Below are positions 24,830-34,700 of a DNA stretch of 51,326 nucleotides, piece after piece. This DNA comes from a virus. A program made the position numbers and the translations under genes. A model generated the notes under the pieces. That model was not told the DNA's origin. It worked only from the letters and a program-made list of their open reading frames with translations, and did not search any database. Location: positions 1-51,326 of the IMG/VR virus record IMGVR_UViG_3300032285_004475; one strand, given 5' to 3'. Every line of letters begins with the position of its first letter. The first letter of the stretch is position 1.

Positions 24830-26074
24830 ATGAAAATCTTCATTCAAATCGCCTCATATAGAGACCCACAATTAATACCGACAATTAAATCAGCTTTAGA
24901 AAATGCTAATAAACCAGATAATTTGGTTTTTGGTATTGCTCATCAATATCATCCTGAAGATAAGTTTGATGATTTATCTGAATATAGAAACGATGAAAGA
25001 TTTAGAATAATTGATATTCTTTATTATGAATCTAGAGGAGCATGTTGGGCAAGAAATCAAATACAACAAGTGTATAATAAAGAAAATTACACTCTTCAAA
25101 TCGACTCACACATGAGGTTTACGCCTAATTGGGATGTTGAAATGATTAAAATGATTAAGGACTTGCAAAAGAAAGGCTATAAGAAACCATTGTTAACAGG
25201 TTATGTTTCATCTTTTGACCCTGATAATGACCCAAATGGTAGAACACAAGAGCCATGGAGAATGGCGTTTGATAGATTTATTCCCGAAGGTGCTGTGTTT
25301 TTTTTACCTGAAACAATTCCTGACTGGCGTAATTTAACTGAACCTGTAACGGCAAGATTTTATTCTGCACACTTTTGTTTTACATTAGGAAAGTTTGCTA
25401 AGGAGGTTCAACACGACCCTGAGTTTTATTTTCATGGTGAAGAAATTTCAATTGCTGCAAGAGCGTATACTCATGGATATGATTTATTCCATCCTCATAA
25501 AGTTTTGATTTGGCATGAATATACAAGAAAAGGACGAACCAAACAGTGGGATGATGACTCTCAGTGGGTACATAAAAATAATTTTGCTCACAAAAAAAAC
25601 CGCTCCCTTTTTGGAATGGATGATGAGGAAAATATGAATCACGGTAAGTATGGTTTTGGCAAGGTTAGAAGTTTAAGAGATTATGAAAAATATTCAGGGT
25701 TACTCTTTTCTAAGAGAGCCGTTCAACAATATACCTTAGATAAAGGTTATCCACCTAATCCATATGACTTCAACTCAGAGGAAGAATGGTTAAAATCGTT
25801 TACATCAGTTTTTAAACACTGTATTGATATTGGGTTTACACAAGTCCCTGAAAAAGATTACGATTTTTGGGTTGTTGCGTTTCATAATGAAAAAGATGAA
25901 ACCATTTACAGACAAGATGCGGACAAGAATGAAATTGCTCGTATGATGAATGACCCTGATGGTTATTGTAAGGTTTGGAGGGAGTTTTTAACTGATTCAA
26001 AACCTAAATATTGGGTTGTTTGGCCACATTCAGAATCAAAAGATTGGTGTGAAAGATTAACAGGAAATTTATAA
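24830..26074 (+). CDS. GlcNAc-transferase family protein (PF11397/GT60-like)
   Basis: A 414-aa protein; ATG at 24830 preferred over a TTG two codons earlier. It has the family core: IQIASYRDPQLIPTI (5-19), FGIAHQ (34-39), ESRGACWARNQ (67-77), YTLQIDSHMRF (87-97, D92 and H94 as the DxH-type metal site) and FYFHGEEISIAARA further on. Known members in eukaryotes attach GlcNAc to hydroxyproline of Skp1; bacterial and viral relatives are uncharacterised. The last 130 residues are outside the core. It is preceded by a 34-nt gap with AT-rich leader, so it may have its own promoter. Confidence 0.82.
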   Translation: MKIFIQIASYRDPQLIPTIKSALENANKPDNLVFGIAHQYHPEDKFDDLSEYRNDERFRIIDILYYESRGACWARNQIQQVYNKENYTLQIDSHMRFTPNWDVEMIKMIKDLQKKGYKKPLLTGYVSSFDPDNDPNGRTQEPWRMAFDRFIPEGAVFFLPETIPDWRNLTEPVTARFYSAHFCFTLGKFAKEVQHDPEFYFHGEEISIAARAYTHGYDLFHPHKVLIWHEYTRKGRTKQWDDDSQWVHKNNFAHKKNRSLFGMDDEENMNHGKYGFGKVRSLRDYEKYSGLLFSKRAVQQYTLDKGYPPNPYDFNSEEEWLKSFTSVFKHCIDIGFTQVPEKDYDFWVVAFHNEKDETIYRQDADKNEIARMMNDPDGYCKVWREFLTDSKPKYWVVWPHSESKDWCERLTGNL

Positions 26075-26076
26075 TT

Positions 26077-26787
26077 ATGAGTTTTACATTTGCAACATTT
26101 TGTTTTGGTGAACGTTATTATGGACAAGTAAACCGATTTATTGATGATATATCATCATCATCTTATCAACCTTCATTAGTTGTATTAACTGACAATGAAG
26201 AAATGATTACAAAGAAAGATTTTGTTAAAACATTTAATGTTAATGAATTTAATTCACAATATCTTAATTACCAAACAAATTATTATGACTTTGATTTTTC
26301 GGTTAAACGATATGCTGTTAGAGCTTCGGTTAATTTAGGGTTCACCAAAGTTATACTGGTAGATGCTGATATGAGAGTTAATCCTTCATTATTTAACGAA
26401 GAACATATCTTAAATTCCTTTATTGAAAATTCTGTTTCAGGTCCTGTCACTTACAATTTTTCTGAACAAATTCAATCCAATAGTGAGTTAGGTAGAAGAT
26501 TATTACATTATGAAACTGTTTTTAATTTTGAAACTGATAAGGAAAAATTAGGTATTATGCCTGAAGATTGTGTTCAATATTTAGATATTGAAAAAGATAA
26601 GTTTATTCAATTTTTAGATACATGGGATAAATGTATTGAACATAAGAAGAACGATGGGTTACGAAATATTCCCGCAGGTAATATAGATGAGATGTGTTTT
26701 TCGGCACTTTATAACGGAATAGAGCTTGGAAATAATTCAAATAAATCTTTAAACATTATTTACGCCGAACATGACAAATGGTACTAA
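26077..26787 (+). CDS. Putative GT-A glycosyltransferase-like protein
   Basis: A 236-aa protein: FATFCFGERYYGQVNRFIDDI at the start, VKRYAVRASVNLGFTKVILVDADMRVNP near 77-103, with D96-A-D98 as a probable DxD metal motif, then NIPAGNIDEMCFSALYNGIE near the end, where family 8-like transferases place their acceptor loop. I cannot assign a named family. It starts 2 nt after the GT60-like gene and overlaps the next by 17 nt, within a run of sugar transferases. Confidence 0.65.
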   Translation: MSFTFATFCFGERYYGQVNRFIDDISSSSYQPSLVVLTDNEEMITKKDFVKTFNVNEFNSQYLNYQTNYYDFDFSVKRYAVRASVNLGFTKVILVDADMRVNPSLFNEEHILNSFIENSVSGPVTYNFSEQIQSNSELGRRLLHYETVFNFETDKEKLGIMPEDCVQYLDIEKDKFIQFLDTWDKCIEHKKNDGLRNIPAGNIDEMCFSALYNGIELGNNSNKSLNIIYAEHDKWY

Positions 26788-27625
26788 AATAATATCCGCA
26801 ATATACGAATTAAAATACGTAGAAGGGATTAATAGTGAAAGATATAAAAATTTTCCATTATTAGTTGCAACAATAAAAAACATAATTTATCCTGAATATC
26901 GTTACGTAATTTATACTGACCAAAATTCTTATGATAAATTTAATTTAAAATATGAATTTGATTTTCCTAATGTAGAATTCAAATTTAAGGAATTGAATAC
27001 ATCTGAAACTTGTGAATTAATTGAAAGGATTAGAACACAAGAATTGTCAGGGGGTATTAACTACGATAGAATTTATTGTGTTAACAATTATTTAGAAGTT
27101 GTTTTAAATAAACTTAAATTTTTAATTGATGAGTCGCATGATTGTGATAATATCTTTTGGATAGATGCAGGATTAATTGGAACTTCTTGTCATGATGGAT
27201 GGAGGGATTATATGGCTCCGTTAATTAATTCAAAAAACTTTTTGAATAAAGTGGTGGATAAAATAAACCAACACGGGTTTATTCATTTAAAAGGTAATTC
27301 AATTGTTATGAATTATGAAACGGTTTCTAAGTTTAATCAACTATTTGGTGTTGAATTAAAGGTTGTTCCTGGATGTCTATTTGGTGGAACATCAGAAAAA
27401 GTTAGACATATTTTAGACGGATATTTAGACATTTTTAATCAATATTTAACCACACATAACCAACTTATTAGTGAACAAGAGGTCCTTACGGCTATTACAG
27501 GTAAACATTCCGATAAATGTTACGCTTTTGAATTTGGAGATTGGTTGGATTTACAAAAAGCTTTCTTAGACATTTTAGACATTTATGACGAAACAAAATA
27601 TGTAAGGGAGAAATGTTATGTTTAG
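26771..27625 (+). CDS. HtrL/YibB (WlaTC)-like glycosyltransferase
   Basis: A 284-aa protein with the FWIDAGL signature at 129-135 (D132), preceded by RYVIYTDQNSY near 44-54 and followed by PGCLFGGTSEKV near 204-215, the arrangement of the WlaTC/HtrL/YibB family associated with LPS outer-core synthesis. No signal peptide. It overlaps its neighbours by 17 and 8 nt. Donor unknown. The N-terminal domain of the 556-aa gene further on is a distant paralogue. Confidence 0.72.
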   Translation: MTNGTKIISAIYELKYVEGINSERYKNFPLLVATIKNIIYPEYRYVIYTDQNSYDKFNLKYEFDFPNVEFKFKELNTSETCELIERIRTQELSGGINYDRIYCVNNYLEVVLNKLKFLIDESHDCDNIFWIDAGLIGTSCHDGWRDYMAPLINSKNFLNKVVDKINQHGFIHLKGNSIVMNYETVSKFNQLFGVELKVVPGCLFGGTSEKVRHILDGYLDIFNQYLTTHNQLISEQEVLTAITGKHSDKCYAFEFGDWLDLQKAFLDILDIYDETKYVREKCYV

Positions 27626-28181
27626 TTATAACATAGTTTGTACTTCTATCGGAAGAGAAACATTACCAAGATTGATTGAGTCATTTAAAGACCAATTAGA
27701 CGCAACAGATATTTTTACAATTATTTCAGATATTAATCACGACTTTGTTTCGGAAGTATTATCAAAATATGAGTTTAATTTTAAAGTTAATCACATAAAA
27801 AATTCAGGTGAAAGAAAATGGAAATATGGTCATCCATTAATTAATGAAAACATTAATTCATTAGAAGGTGATTTTATCATGTTTGCAGATGATGACGATA
27901 GATACACAGAAGAAGCGTTTAAAGTGATTAAAGAAACGGTTAAAAACAAAAATAAATTATACATCTTTAAACATAATTGGCTTGGAGATATTAATTGGAG
28001 GTTAAAAGATTTTACAAGAGGTAATGTTGGTAAATGTATGGGAGTAATACCTAACACACATAATTTACCATTATTTCAAGAGGATGTTTTTGGTGATGTG
28101 ATTTTTTATGAACAGATAGGTCAAATGTTTGAAAGTGAATTTGTTGATTATATAATCTATAAAGTTAGGGATACGGAATGA
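27618..28181 (+). CDS. GT2 family glycosyltransferase (short)
   Basis: A 187-aa GT-A domain: YNIVCTSIGRETLPRLIESFKDQ at the start and GDFIMFADDDDRYTEEAF with D91-D94 as the metal/nucleotide site. Shorter than usual for family 2, with little acceptor domain, but complete through the catalytic half. It overlaps the previous gene by 8 nt and the next by 4 nt. Confidence 0.75.
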   Translation: MFSYNIVCTSIGRETLPRLIESFKDQLDATDIFTIISDINHDFVSEVLSKYEFNFKVNHIKNSGERKWKYGHPLINENINSLEGDFIMFADDDDRYTEEAFKVIKETVKNKNKLYIFKHNWLGDINWRLKDFTRGNVGKCMGVIPNTHNLPLFQEDVFGDVIFYEQIGQMFESEFVDYIIYKVRDTE

Positions 28182-29848
28182 GTAATATTACATTAGTAAC
28201 AGGTTTATGGAATATTGGGAGGGATAATTTAGAAGAAGGATGGTCCCGTTCTTTTTCACATTATTTGGAAAAATTTGAACAACTATTAAAGGTTGAAGAA
28301 AACTTAATAATTTTTGGTGAAAAGGAATTGGAAGAATTTGTTTGGGAAAAAAGAAATCAAAACAACACCCAGTTTATTCTGAGGGATAAAAGTTGGTTTA
28401 TTGAAAATGATTTTTATGATAAAATTCAAAAGATAAGAACAAATCCTGATTGGTATAATCAATCAGGGTGGTTAAAAGAATCGACACAAGGTAGATTAGA
28501 AATGTATAATCCTCTTGTTATGTCCAAAATGTTTTTGTTAAATGACGCGAGAATAATGGATAGGTTTGATTCGGAATTTTTATTTTGGATTGATGCGGGA
28601 TTAACCAATACTGTTCATCCTGGTTATTTTACACACGACAAAGTTTTAGATAAGTTTGGCAAATATATTAATAAATTCATATTTGTTTGTTTTCCATATA
28701 ACGCAAATAATGAAATACACGGATTTTCATATCCATCAATAAATGATTGGGCAAATGATGATGTAAAAAAAGTTGCTCGTGGTGGTTTCTTTGGTGGTCC
28801 AAAAGAAACTATATCACAGATAAATGGTGAGTATTATAACTTATTAAATGAAACCTTATCACAAGGTTACATGGGAACCGAAGAGTCAATATTTTCAATA
28901 ATGGTATATAAGTTTCCTGAACTTGTAGATTACTTTGAAATTGAATCAAATGGTTTGTTCGGGAAATTTTTTGAGGATTTAAAAAATGATGAATTAGTTA
29001 AACAAACTGAATATAAAGTTGTTGTTCCTGATTTGGATATTGAAAAAGTCGGTTTATATGTTATTTCGTTTAATAGTCCAAAACAATTTGAAACTTTAAT
29101 TAAATCAATGATTGAATATGATAGGGATTTTATAGATAAAACAAAAAAATATTTACTTGATAATTCAGTTGATTTAACTACAACACCAAGATATGTAGAA
29201 TTATGTGAAGAGTATGGTTTTGAACATATTAAAAAAGATAATCTTGGAATTTGTGGTGGAAGACAGTTTGTGTCAGACCATTTTAATGAATCCGATTTAG
29301 ACATTAGTATTTGGTCAGAGGATGATATGTTTTTTCAAAATAAACCTGAAGAAACTTGCCGAAATGGATTTAATCGTTATACACCTAATCTTTATCAAAA
29401 ATGTTTAGAAATAGTTCAAAAAGAAAAGTTTGATTTTCTTAAAATTAATTTTACAGAGTTTTACGGTGATAATAGTGTTCAGTTTAGTTGGTATAATACT
29501 CCGCAAGATTTTAGGAGCTCTAATTGGCCAAATAATCCTAAACTACCAAATAATGGATTATCTTCAAACGCTCCTTTAACTGAATTTAAAAATATTAAAT
29601 CTTATAGAGGTTTACCATATGTGACCGGAGAAATTTATTATTGTAATTGGACACATTTTATAACTAAAGAAGGAAATCGTAAAATGTTTCAAGACACAAA
29701 ATGGGGTAGTCCTTATGAACAAACGTGGATGTCACACATTTATCAAGAAACTATTAAAGGAAAAATTAATCCTGGATTATTGTTATTAACTCCTGTTGAA
29801 CATAATCGTTTTCATCATTATGACGGCTCATTAAGACGAGAAAATTAA
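28178..29848 (+). CDS. Fusion: HtrL/YibB-like plus GT2-like glycosyltransferase
   Basis: A 556-aa bidomain protein. Residues 1-275 are HtrL/YibB-like: SNITLVTGLWNIGR, LEMYNPLVMSKMFLL near 107-121, FWIDAGLTN at 136-144 and ARGGFFGGPKE at 200-210. Residues 290-556 are a GT-A unit: VGLYVISFNSPKQFETL, DNLGICGGRQFVSDHF near 354-369 and SIWSEDDMFF near 378-387 (D382-D383). Last gene of the second glycan operon; its TAA overlaps the stop of the antisense HNH gene in a shared TTAA. Confidence 0.75.
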   Translation: MSNITLVTGLWNIGRDNLEEGWSRSFSHYLEKFEQLLKVEENLIIFGEKELEEFVWEKRNQNNTQFILRDKSWFIENDFYDKIQKIRTNPDWYNQSGWLKESTQGRLEMYNPLVMSKMFLLNDARIMDRFDSEFLFWIDAGLTNTVHPGYFTHDKVLDKFGKYINKFIFVCFPYNANNEIHGFSYPSINDWANDDVKKVARGGFFGGPKETISQINGEYYNLLNETLSQGYMGTEESIFSIMVYKFPELVDYFEIESNGLFGKFFEDLKNDELVKQTEYKVVVPDLDIEKVGLYVISFNSPKQFETLIKSMIEYDRDFIDKTKKYLLDNSVDLTTTPRYVELCEEYGFEHIKKDNLGICGGRQFVSDHFNESDLDISIWSEDDMFFQNKPEETCRNGFNRYTPNLYQKCLEIVQKEKFDFLKINFTEFYGDNSVQFSWYNTPQDFRSSNWPNNPKLPNNGLSSNAPLTEFKNIKSYRGLPYVTGEIYYCNWTHFITKEGNRKMFQDTKWGSPYEQTWMSHIYQETIKGKINPGLLLLTPVEHNRFHHYDGSLRREN

Positions 29849-30465
29849 AAGATAATTTTATTACCTTTGATAAGATTATCCTTAGCCCAAAGTGGTTGTA
29901 AGTTGGTATAATGACAAAGTTTATAAATTTCATCTTCAGATTTTGCTGACGACAATGGTATTATATGGTCAATGTGCCATCCATAAAAACCGTGATTTTC
30001 CCAAGTCATACTATCAGTAAATTTTTCTTCTAAATAATGTTTAAGAAATTCGGGAGAACATCCAATAACTTCATTAATAGATTTGTTTTTTTTATAACTT
30101 TTAAAGTTAAGTAAATTCCTTAATCGAGAACTTAATTTATGTCTCAATTTAAATAAAACATCTTCATTATATTTTTTTTTACGATAAATTCTGTGTTTAT
30201 CTATATATAATTTATTTTTATCTTTAATTTTTTCTTTATTTATTCCGTAATATTTTGAACGGTATTCATTACGTTCTTCGCGGGTTTTATCGTACCATAT
30301 TTTATAGTATTGAGGATTTTGTAATCTTTTAATCTTTTCATCCTCACTCTGACAAATTTTGCATCGACTTTTATAATATTGTGTTCCATTTTTACTAACG
30401 GATTTTTTATTGTACTCACAAACTTCTTTTTCAATATTACATTTACTACAAATTTTTGTTTTCAT
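29845..30465 (-). CDS. HNH endonuclease (homing-type)
   Basis: A 206-aa protein. The N-terminus has two C-x2-C pairs (C6/C9 and C35/C38), a zinc-ribbon common in phage HNH enzymes. The middle is a highly basic helical DNA-binding region. The C-terminus has the HNH core: GWHIDHIIPLS (H164, D166, H167), CHYTNLQPLW (H185, N188) and KDNLIKGNK. Free-standing HNH genes of this type act as mobile endonucleases in T-even-like phages. It is antisense to the glycan operon, overlaps its last gene by 4 nt and overlaps the small gene upstream by 20 nt. Confidence 0.88.
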   Translation of the reverse strand: MKTKICSKCNIEKEVCEYNKKSVSKNGTQYYKSRCKICQSEDEKIKRLQNPQYYKIWYDKTREERNEYRSKYYGINKEKIKDKNKLYIDKHRIYRKKKYNEDVLFKLRHKLSSRLRNLLNFKSYKKNKSINEVIGCSPEFLKHYLEEKFTDSMTWENHGFYGWHIDHIIPLSSAKSEDEIYKLCHYTNLQPLWAKDNLIKGNKIIF

Positions 30466-30601
30466 AATATTCTTTTAATAATTTGTTTATCAGAGATGAT
30501 TTTTTAGTTTTATCATTAACCATCCTATCAAATAATTCTCGGTCTAAACTGATTCCGAATTTAACTTTTCGGTCTTCTTTAAGTTTCATTTTTCTACCCA
30601 T
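30446..30601 (-). CDS. Small ribbon-helix-helix-like protein
   Basis: A 51-aa ORF from ATG at 30601 to TAG at 30448-30446: basic start (MGRKMKLKEDRKVKF), a GISLDRELFDRM strand-helix and KKSSLINKLLKEYYE helix, the layout of Arc/MetJ-type RHH DNA-binding proteins. It lies 5 nt after a minus-strand TATTTAT and overlaps the HNH start by 20 nt. It may regulate the divergent region or assist the endonuclease. Confidence 0.65.
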   Translation of the reverse strand: MGRKMKLKEDRKVKFGISLDRELFDRMVNDKTKKSSLINKLLKEYYENKNL

Positions 30602-30605
30602 ATAT

Positions 30606-30613
30606 TATAAATA
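30606..30613 (-). promoter_or_regulatory. TATTTATA late-type promoter element
   Basis: Minus-strand TATTTATA ending about 5 nt before the ATG of the 51-aa RHH-like gene; divergent partner of the element at 30668. Confidence 0.6.
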
Positions 30614-30667
30614 TTACATAATTTAAAAAAGTTTCACTTTTATAATTTTAATTAATGTTAAGTTAGA

Positions 30668-30675
30668 TATTTATA
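30668..30675 (+). promoter_or_regulatory. TATTTATA late-type promoter element
   Basis: Plus-strand TATTTATA about 14 nt before the ATG of the 122-aa baseplate-type gene at 30689. Confidence 0.6.
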
Positions 30676-30688
30676 AAAAAAAGTATCT

Positions 30689-31057
30689 ATGGAGTTTTTC
30701 ATTAATCAAGGGGCAACTTTACCAATTTTAAAAATGCAAGTCGTTAAAGACGGAGTTGCGGAAATAGATGAATTTATGGACATGATTGAAAAATCAACTG
30801 TATATTTTTCTATGATGAACTTACAGACGGGTGCTTACAGAATATTAAACAATATTGCTGGTTTTGTTGAAAAGACATTTGTTGACCCAAATGCTAAGAC
30901 GGAATATTATTTATATTACAAATTTAATGGAACTGAAACAAGTCAAGTCGGTTTATATCGAGGTGAGTTTGTTTTGGCTAATGATGAAGGAACACAAATA
31001 TTACCTTTAAGGGAAGAGCTTATAATAAAAATTGGTGAGAGTTATGTTATGACATAA
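30689..31057 (+). CDS. Baseplate-type paralogue 1 (small structural protein)
   Basis: A 122-aa protein that shares its layout with the next gene and with the N-terminus of the gene at 36098: MEFFINQGATLPILKMQVVKDG opening, a YYLYYKFNGTET strand pair with a following acidic turn, and ILPLREELIIKIGESYVM at the end. This is a compact beta domain like those at the N-terminus of baseplate upper or receptor-binding proteins; the family name is not certain. It consists of the domain only. It heads a plus-strand unit with a TATTTATA element. Confidence 0.6.
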   Translation: MEFFINQGATLPILKMQVVKDGVAEIDEFMDMIEKSTVYFSMMNLQTGAYRILNNIAGFVEKTFVDPNAKTEYYLYYKFNGTETSQVGLYRGEFVLANDEGTQILPLREELIIKIGESYVMT

Positions 31058-31058
31058 G

Positions 31059-31685
31059 ATGGAATGGATAATTAAACAAAATGCAACGTTACCAATTTTT
31101 CAATTTGAGATTGCAAGAGATGGTAGGAGTGATTTTAGAAGAAGTCATTACATTTTTAATACTAATTTTTACATTTCTGTTTATGATGAGGTAACAAAAA
31201 AAGTTAGAGTTGCTTCAAAACCTTGTTATGTTACAACAAGTGCTTCCACATCCAATCCTGATGAAGTAATTTATTATGTGAATTACAAATTCACTCATCA
31301 GGAAACAAAAATAGCTGGTGATTTTATTGCTCAAATTTCGGCGATTAATTCTGACGGAACAATTGTTCTTCCGTTGAGGGATAAAATTACTATTTCAGTT
31401 TTAGAAAGTTTCAGTTTAGATTATCAAGATTATTTGGACAATTACATTATTCAAAGACCTTGTTGTCCAATAATTAAAGTTGAACCTATAATACCATTTA
31501 GTTGTGAGGTTTATTTAATCACTGAAAATGGTTTGAATTTATTAACTGAATCGGGTGATTATTTAGTATCTGAAATAAATGAATGTCCTCCTACTCAGTG
31601 TGAAGTTGGAATTGTCGCCGAAAATGGTGATTATCTTCTTACTGAATTTGGTGAATATTTAATTGAAGAAGAAACTATTTGTTAA
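31059..31685 (+). CDS. Baseplate-type paralogue 2 with ENGDYLLTE repeats
   Basis: A 208-aa protein starting 1 nt after the previous stop. Residues 1-145 repeat the shared domain (MEWIIKQNATLPIFQFEIARDG, then YYVNYKFTHQET and VLPLRDKITISVLESFSL, ending in RPCC). Residues 150-205 contain two copies of a beta repeat, LITENGLNLLTESGDYLVSE and IVAENGDYLLTEFGEYLIEE. Similar ENGDYLLTE repeats are frequent in phage tail proteins as I recall them. It precedes fibre B by 29 nt, suggesting a connector or chaperone for it. Confidence 0.6.
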   Translation: MEWIIKQNATLPIFQFEIARDGRSDFRRSHYIFNTNFYISVYDEVTKKVRVASKPCYVTTSASTSNPDEVIYYVNYKFTHQETKIAGDFIAQISAINSDGTIVLPLRDKITISVLESFSLDYQDYLDNYIIQRPCCPIIKVEPIIPFSCEVYLITENGLNLLTESGDYLVSEINECPPTQCEVGIVAENGDYLLTEFGEYLIEEETIC

Positions 31686-31702
31686 AATACATAAAGAAAG
31701 AA

Positions 31703-31709
31703 TATTTAT
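31703..31709 (+). promoter_or_regulatory. TATTTAT late-type promoter element
   Basis: TATTTAT 5 nt before the ATG of fibre B at 31715; helps choose this ATG over an upstream in-frame TTG at 31679. Confidence 0.6.
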
Positions 31710-31714
31710 TTAAT

Positions 31715-34700
31715 ATGTCAACTATAAAAATTTCGCAATTACCATTAGGAACTCCAAATCCAAATGATATATTACCATTTGTACAAAGTGGTGTAACCAA
31801 GCAATCATATATTTCAGGGATAACCGCAAATTCTGGAAGTGGTGTAATAATTCAGGGTGAGGGTAATAATTCAACTGTTCGTTGTGGTGTAAATAATACT
31901 GCGTCAGGTAATTATTCCGCGGCTTTAGCTGGTTGTGGTAATATATCAAGTGATTACGGAGCAACTGTTGCAGGTGGAAGTAATAACACCTCAAGTTGTT
32001 ATGGAGCAACTGTAAGTGGTGGGTATGGTAATACTGCGAGTAATGGTTACTCATCTGTATTAGGAGGATATGATAACACCGCAAGTGGTAATTATTCATC
32101 TGTGGCTGGTGGTTTTAGTAATACGTCAAGTGGTTATAACTCATTAATTAGTGGTGGACGACGAAATACTGCTTCAACTCAATTTTCAAATATTAATGGA
32201 GGAATATGTAATACTATTACAAATAATGCATATTATTCATCAGTTGGTGGTGGATGTTGTAATACTGTTTGTGATAATGCTTGTTTTTCAACAGTAAGTT
32301 CAGGATACCGTAACTGTATTACAATACCTTATTCTGTTATAGTTGGTGGAAGAAATAACTGTTTAATTAACTTTGGACAATGTTCAGTAATTGCAGGAGG
32401 TGCCGGTAACACTATTAGTGGTTACGGTTCAGTAATTAGTGGAGGTTATAATAATACTGTAAGTGAAAATAGTTCAACAATTAGTGGAGGTTATGGTAAC
32501 ACTGCAAGTGGTTATAACTCAACAATTAGTGGTGGTTATCGTAATACTGCATCGTCATATTATACATTCATTGGTGGAGGTCTTTGTAACGTCGTTTCAA
32601 GTTGTTGTAGTGTAGTTGTTGGGGGTATGTGTAATGAAAATACTTCACAAAGAAGTTCAATTGTAGGTGGTAGTGGTAACTATTTAGGAACACCATCAAA
32701 CGGTTCATTTATTGGGTCGGGTCAGGCTAACGTAACAGAAAATCCTAATAGTGTTATTGCAGGTGGTTTAAATAATCAAATAGGTAATGTTAATTCATAT
32801 CAGGTATACTGTTTTAATGGTAATGAAGTATGGTTAAACGGTGACCAATCAGGAAGTATTCAAACTGGTCAACTTGTTGAAATGTATAATCCGGGGTCAC
32901 AAAGAACCACAAAAGGACAAGTATACAATTCGTACTATAATGGTGGAGGTTATACTATTGTTCAATTTTATGGTAACGGAGGACCAAGTTTTTCATATAA
33001 TAATTCATACCTTATTAACTTAACGACATCATCACAATACGGTTCAAACAACGTAATTGGTGGTGGATATAATAACACAGTTAAAAATGACTATGGTGTA
33101 ATTGTTGGAGGATGTAGTAACTACATTGACTCACAATTTTCATTTGTTGGGGCGGGAAGATATAACTGTATCATAGGTAGTGAAGGAGCTGAATACTCAA
33201 CAATTGGGGGTGGACAATCTAATACCATTTGTGGTAGTAATGTGTATGACTCAACAATTGGTGGTGGTGAAAATAACAGCATATGTGGCAATTCTAGACA
33301 CTCAACAATTAGTGGGGGATATAATAACCATATATATAATGACAGTTATTGTTCAACAATTAGTGGAGGATATAGTAACTGTATTTATGAAAATACATAT
33401 TCATCCACAATCAGTGGTGGATATCGTAACTGTATTTACGGAAATAGCTACTGTTCAACAATTAGTGGAGGGTATTTTAATTGTATTCTTGATAATACAT
33501 ATTCATCCACAATCAGTGGTGGATATCGTAACTGTATAAATGGTAATTCTAGATATTCAACAATTAGTGGTGGATACTGTAACACATTGAGTAATTACTC
33601 TTGTATATCAACAATCGGTGGTGGATATAGAAACTGTGTGATAAATTGTGCTTGTTTTTCTGTAATCGGTGGGGGTCAATACAATTCAATTGTTCCCCAA
33701 CGAAGTGGTTACTCCATCATTGCCGGTGGAGCTAGCAATACAATATCAGGAACTTATGGATACTCATCAATTTTAGGAGGAGCAAATAATACAATATCAA
33801 ATTATTACGGTGCGGCAACAATCAGTGGAGGATATAATAATACAATATCATCTTGTTGTGGTGGAACAATAGGTGGAGGTATTAGCAACCGTATTACTTG
33901 TATACACGAACTAAACTCAAGAGGACTTTCAAATATTACAATGGGATGTTGTAATGTTATTTGTGATATATCTTTATCGTCTATCCAAGCGGGTACTGCC
34001 AACATAATTAGTTGGGAAGATTTTGGAGGAATTTTACCTGATACATATGTTAGAAATTCATCATTTATTAATGGTGGTTCGGGTAATATTATTTACGGTT
34101 CAAACAACTCTATTAATGGTGGTGTGGGGAATACTATGTCTAACTGTTATGGTAGATTTAATAATATTAATGGAAGTCAAAGTAATGTAGTTTGTATAGG
34201 TGGTAACGTTACAAGTGGATTTAAATCAGGTCAAGTATTAATTTCATTTAATAGTAGTGATAATCTCTCGTATCGCTCAACGGTTAGCAATTATTATTAT
34301 AACAGTGAAATTAACAGCACAATAGTTAATGTTAACGGGTATTTAGGTCAAGCAAAGAGTACATATTGTGTATTAAACACAGGCATTATGGGAAGTAATT
34401 TCCGTGGAGCAATTAGTTCAGTAATCGGTGGTGGGTCGTTTAACTCATTAGAAGGTGGTTGTAATACTATAAGTGGTGGATATAGTAACTGTATTTGTAA
34501 AGACGGTAATAATTCATACACTTATAGCACAACAATTAGTGGAGGTTATTGTAATACAACACGTTCAAGTTATTCAACTATTAGTGGTGGTTATTGTAAT
34601 AGTATTAATGTAGGGTTACATCATACTATTGGTGGTGGATGTCGTAATACTATAACTGGTTACGACCTTACTCAAACAGGAAGTAGAATAAATACAATAT

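Larger units (their letters stand above)
29845..30601 (-). mobile_element. Probable HNH homing cassette
   Basis: Two minus-strand genes (51-aa RHH-like, 206-aa HNH) with their own TATTTATA element sit between two plus-strand units. No terminal repeats are visible; the boundaries are the gene limits. Mobility is inferred from the endonuclease family. Confidence 0.5.
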
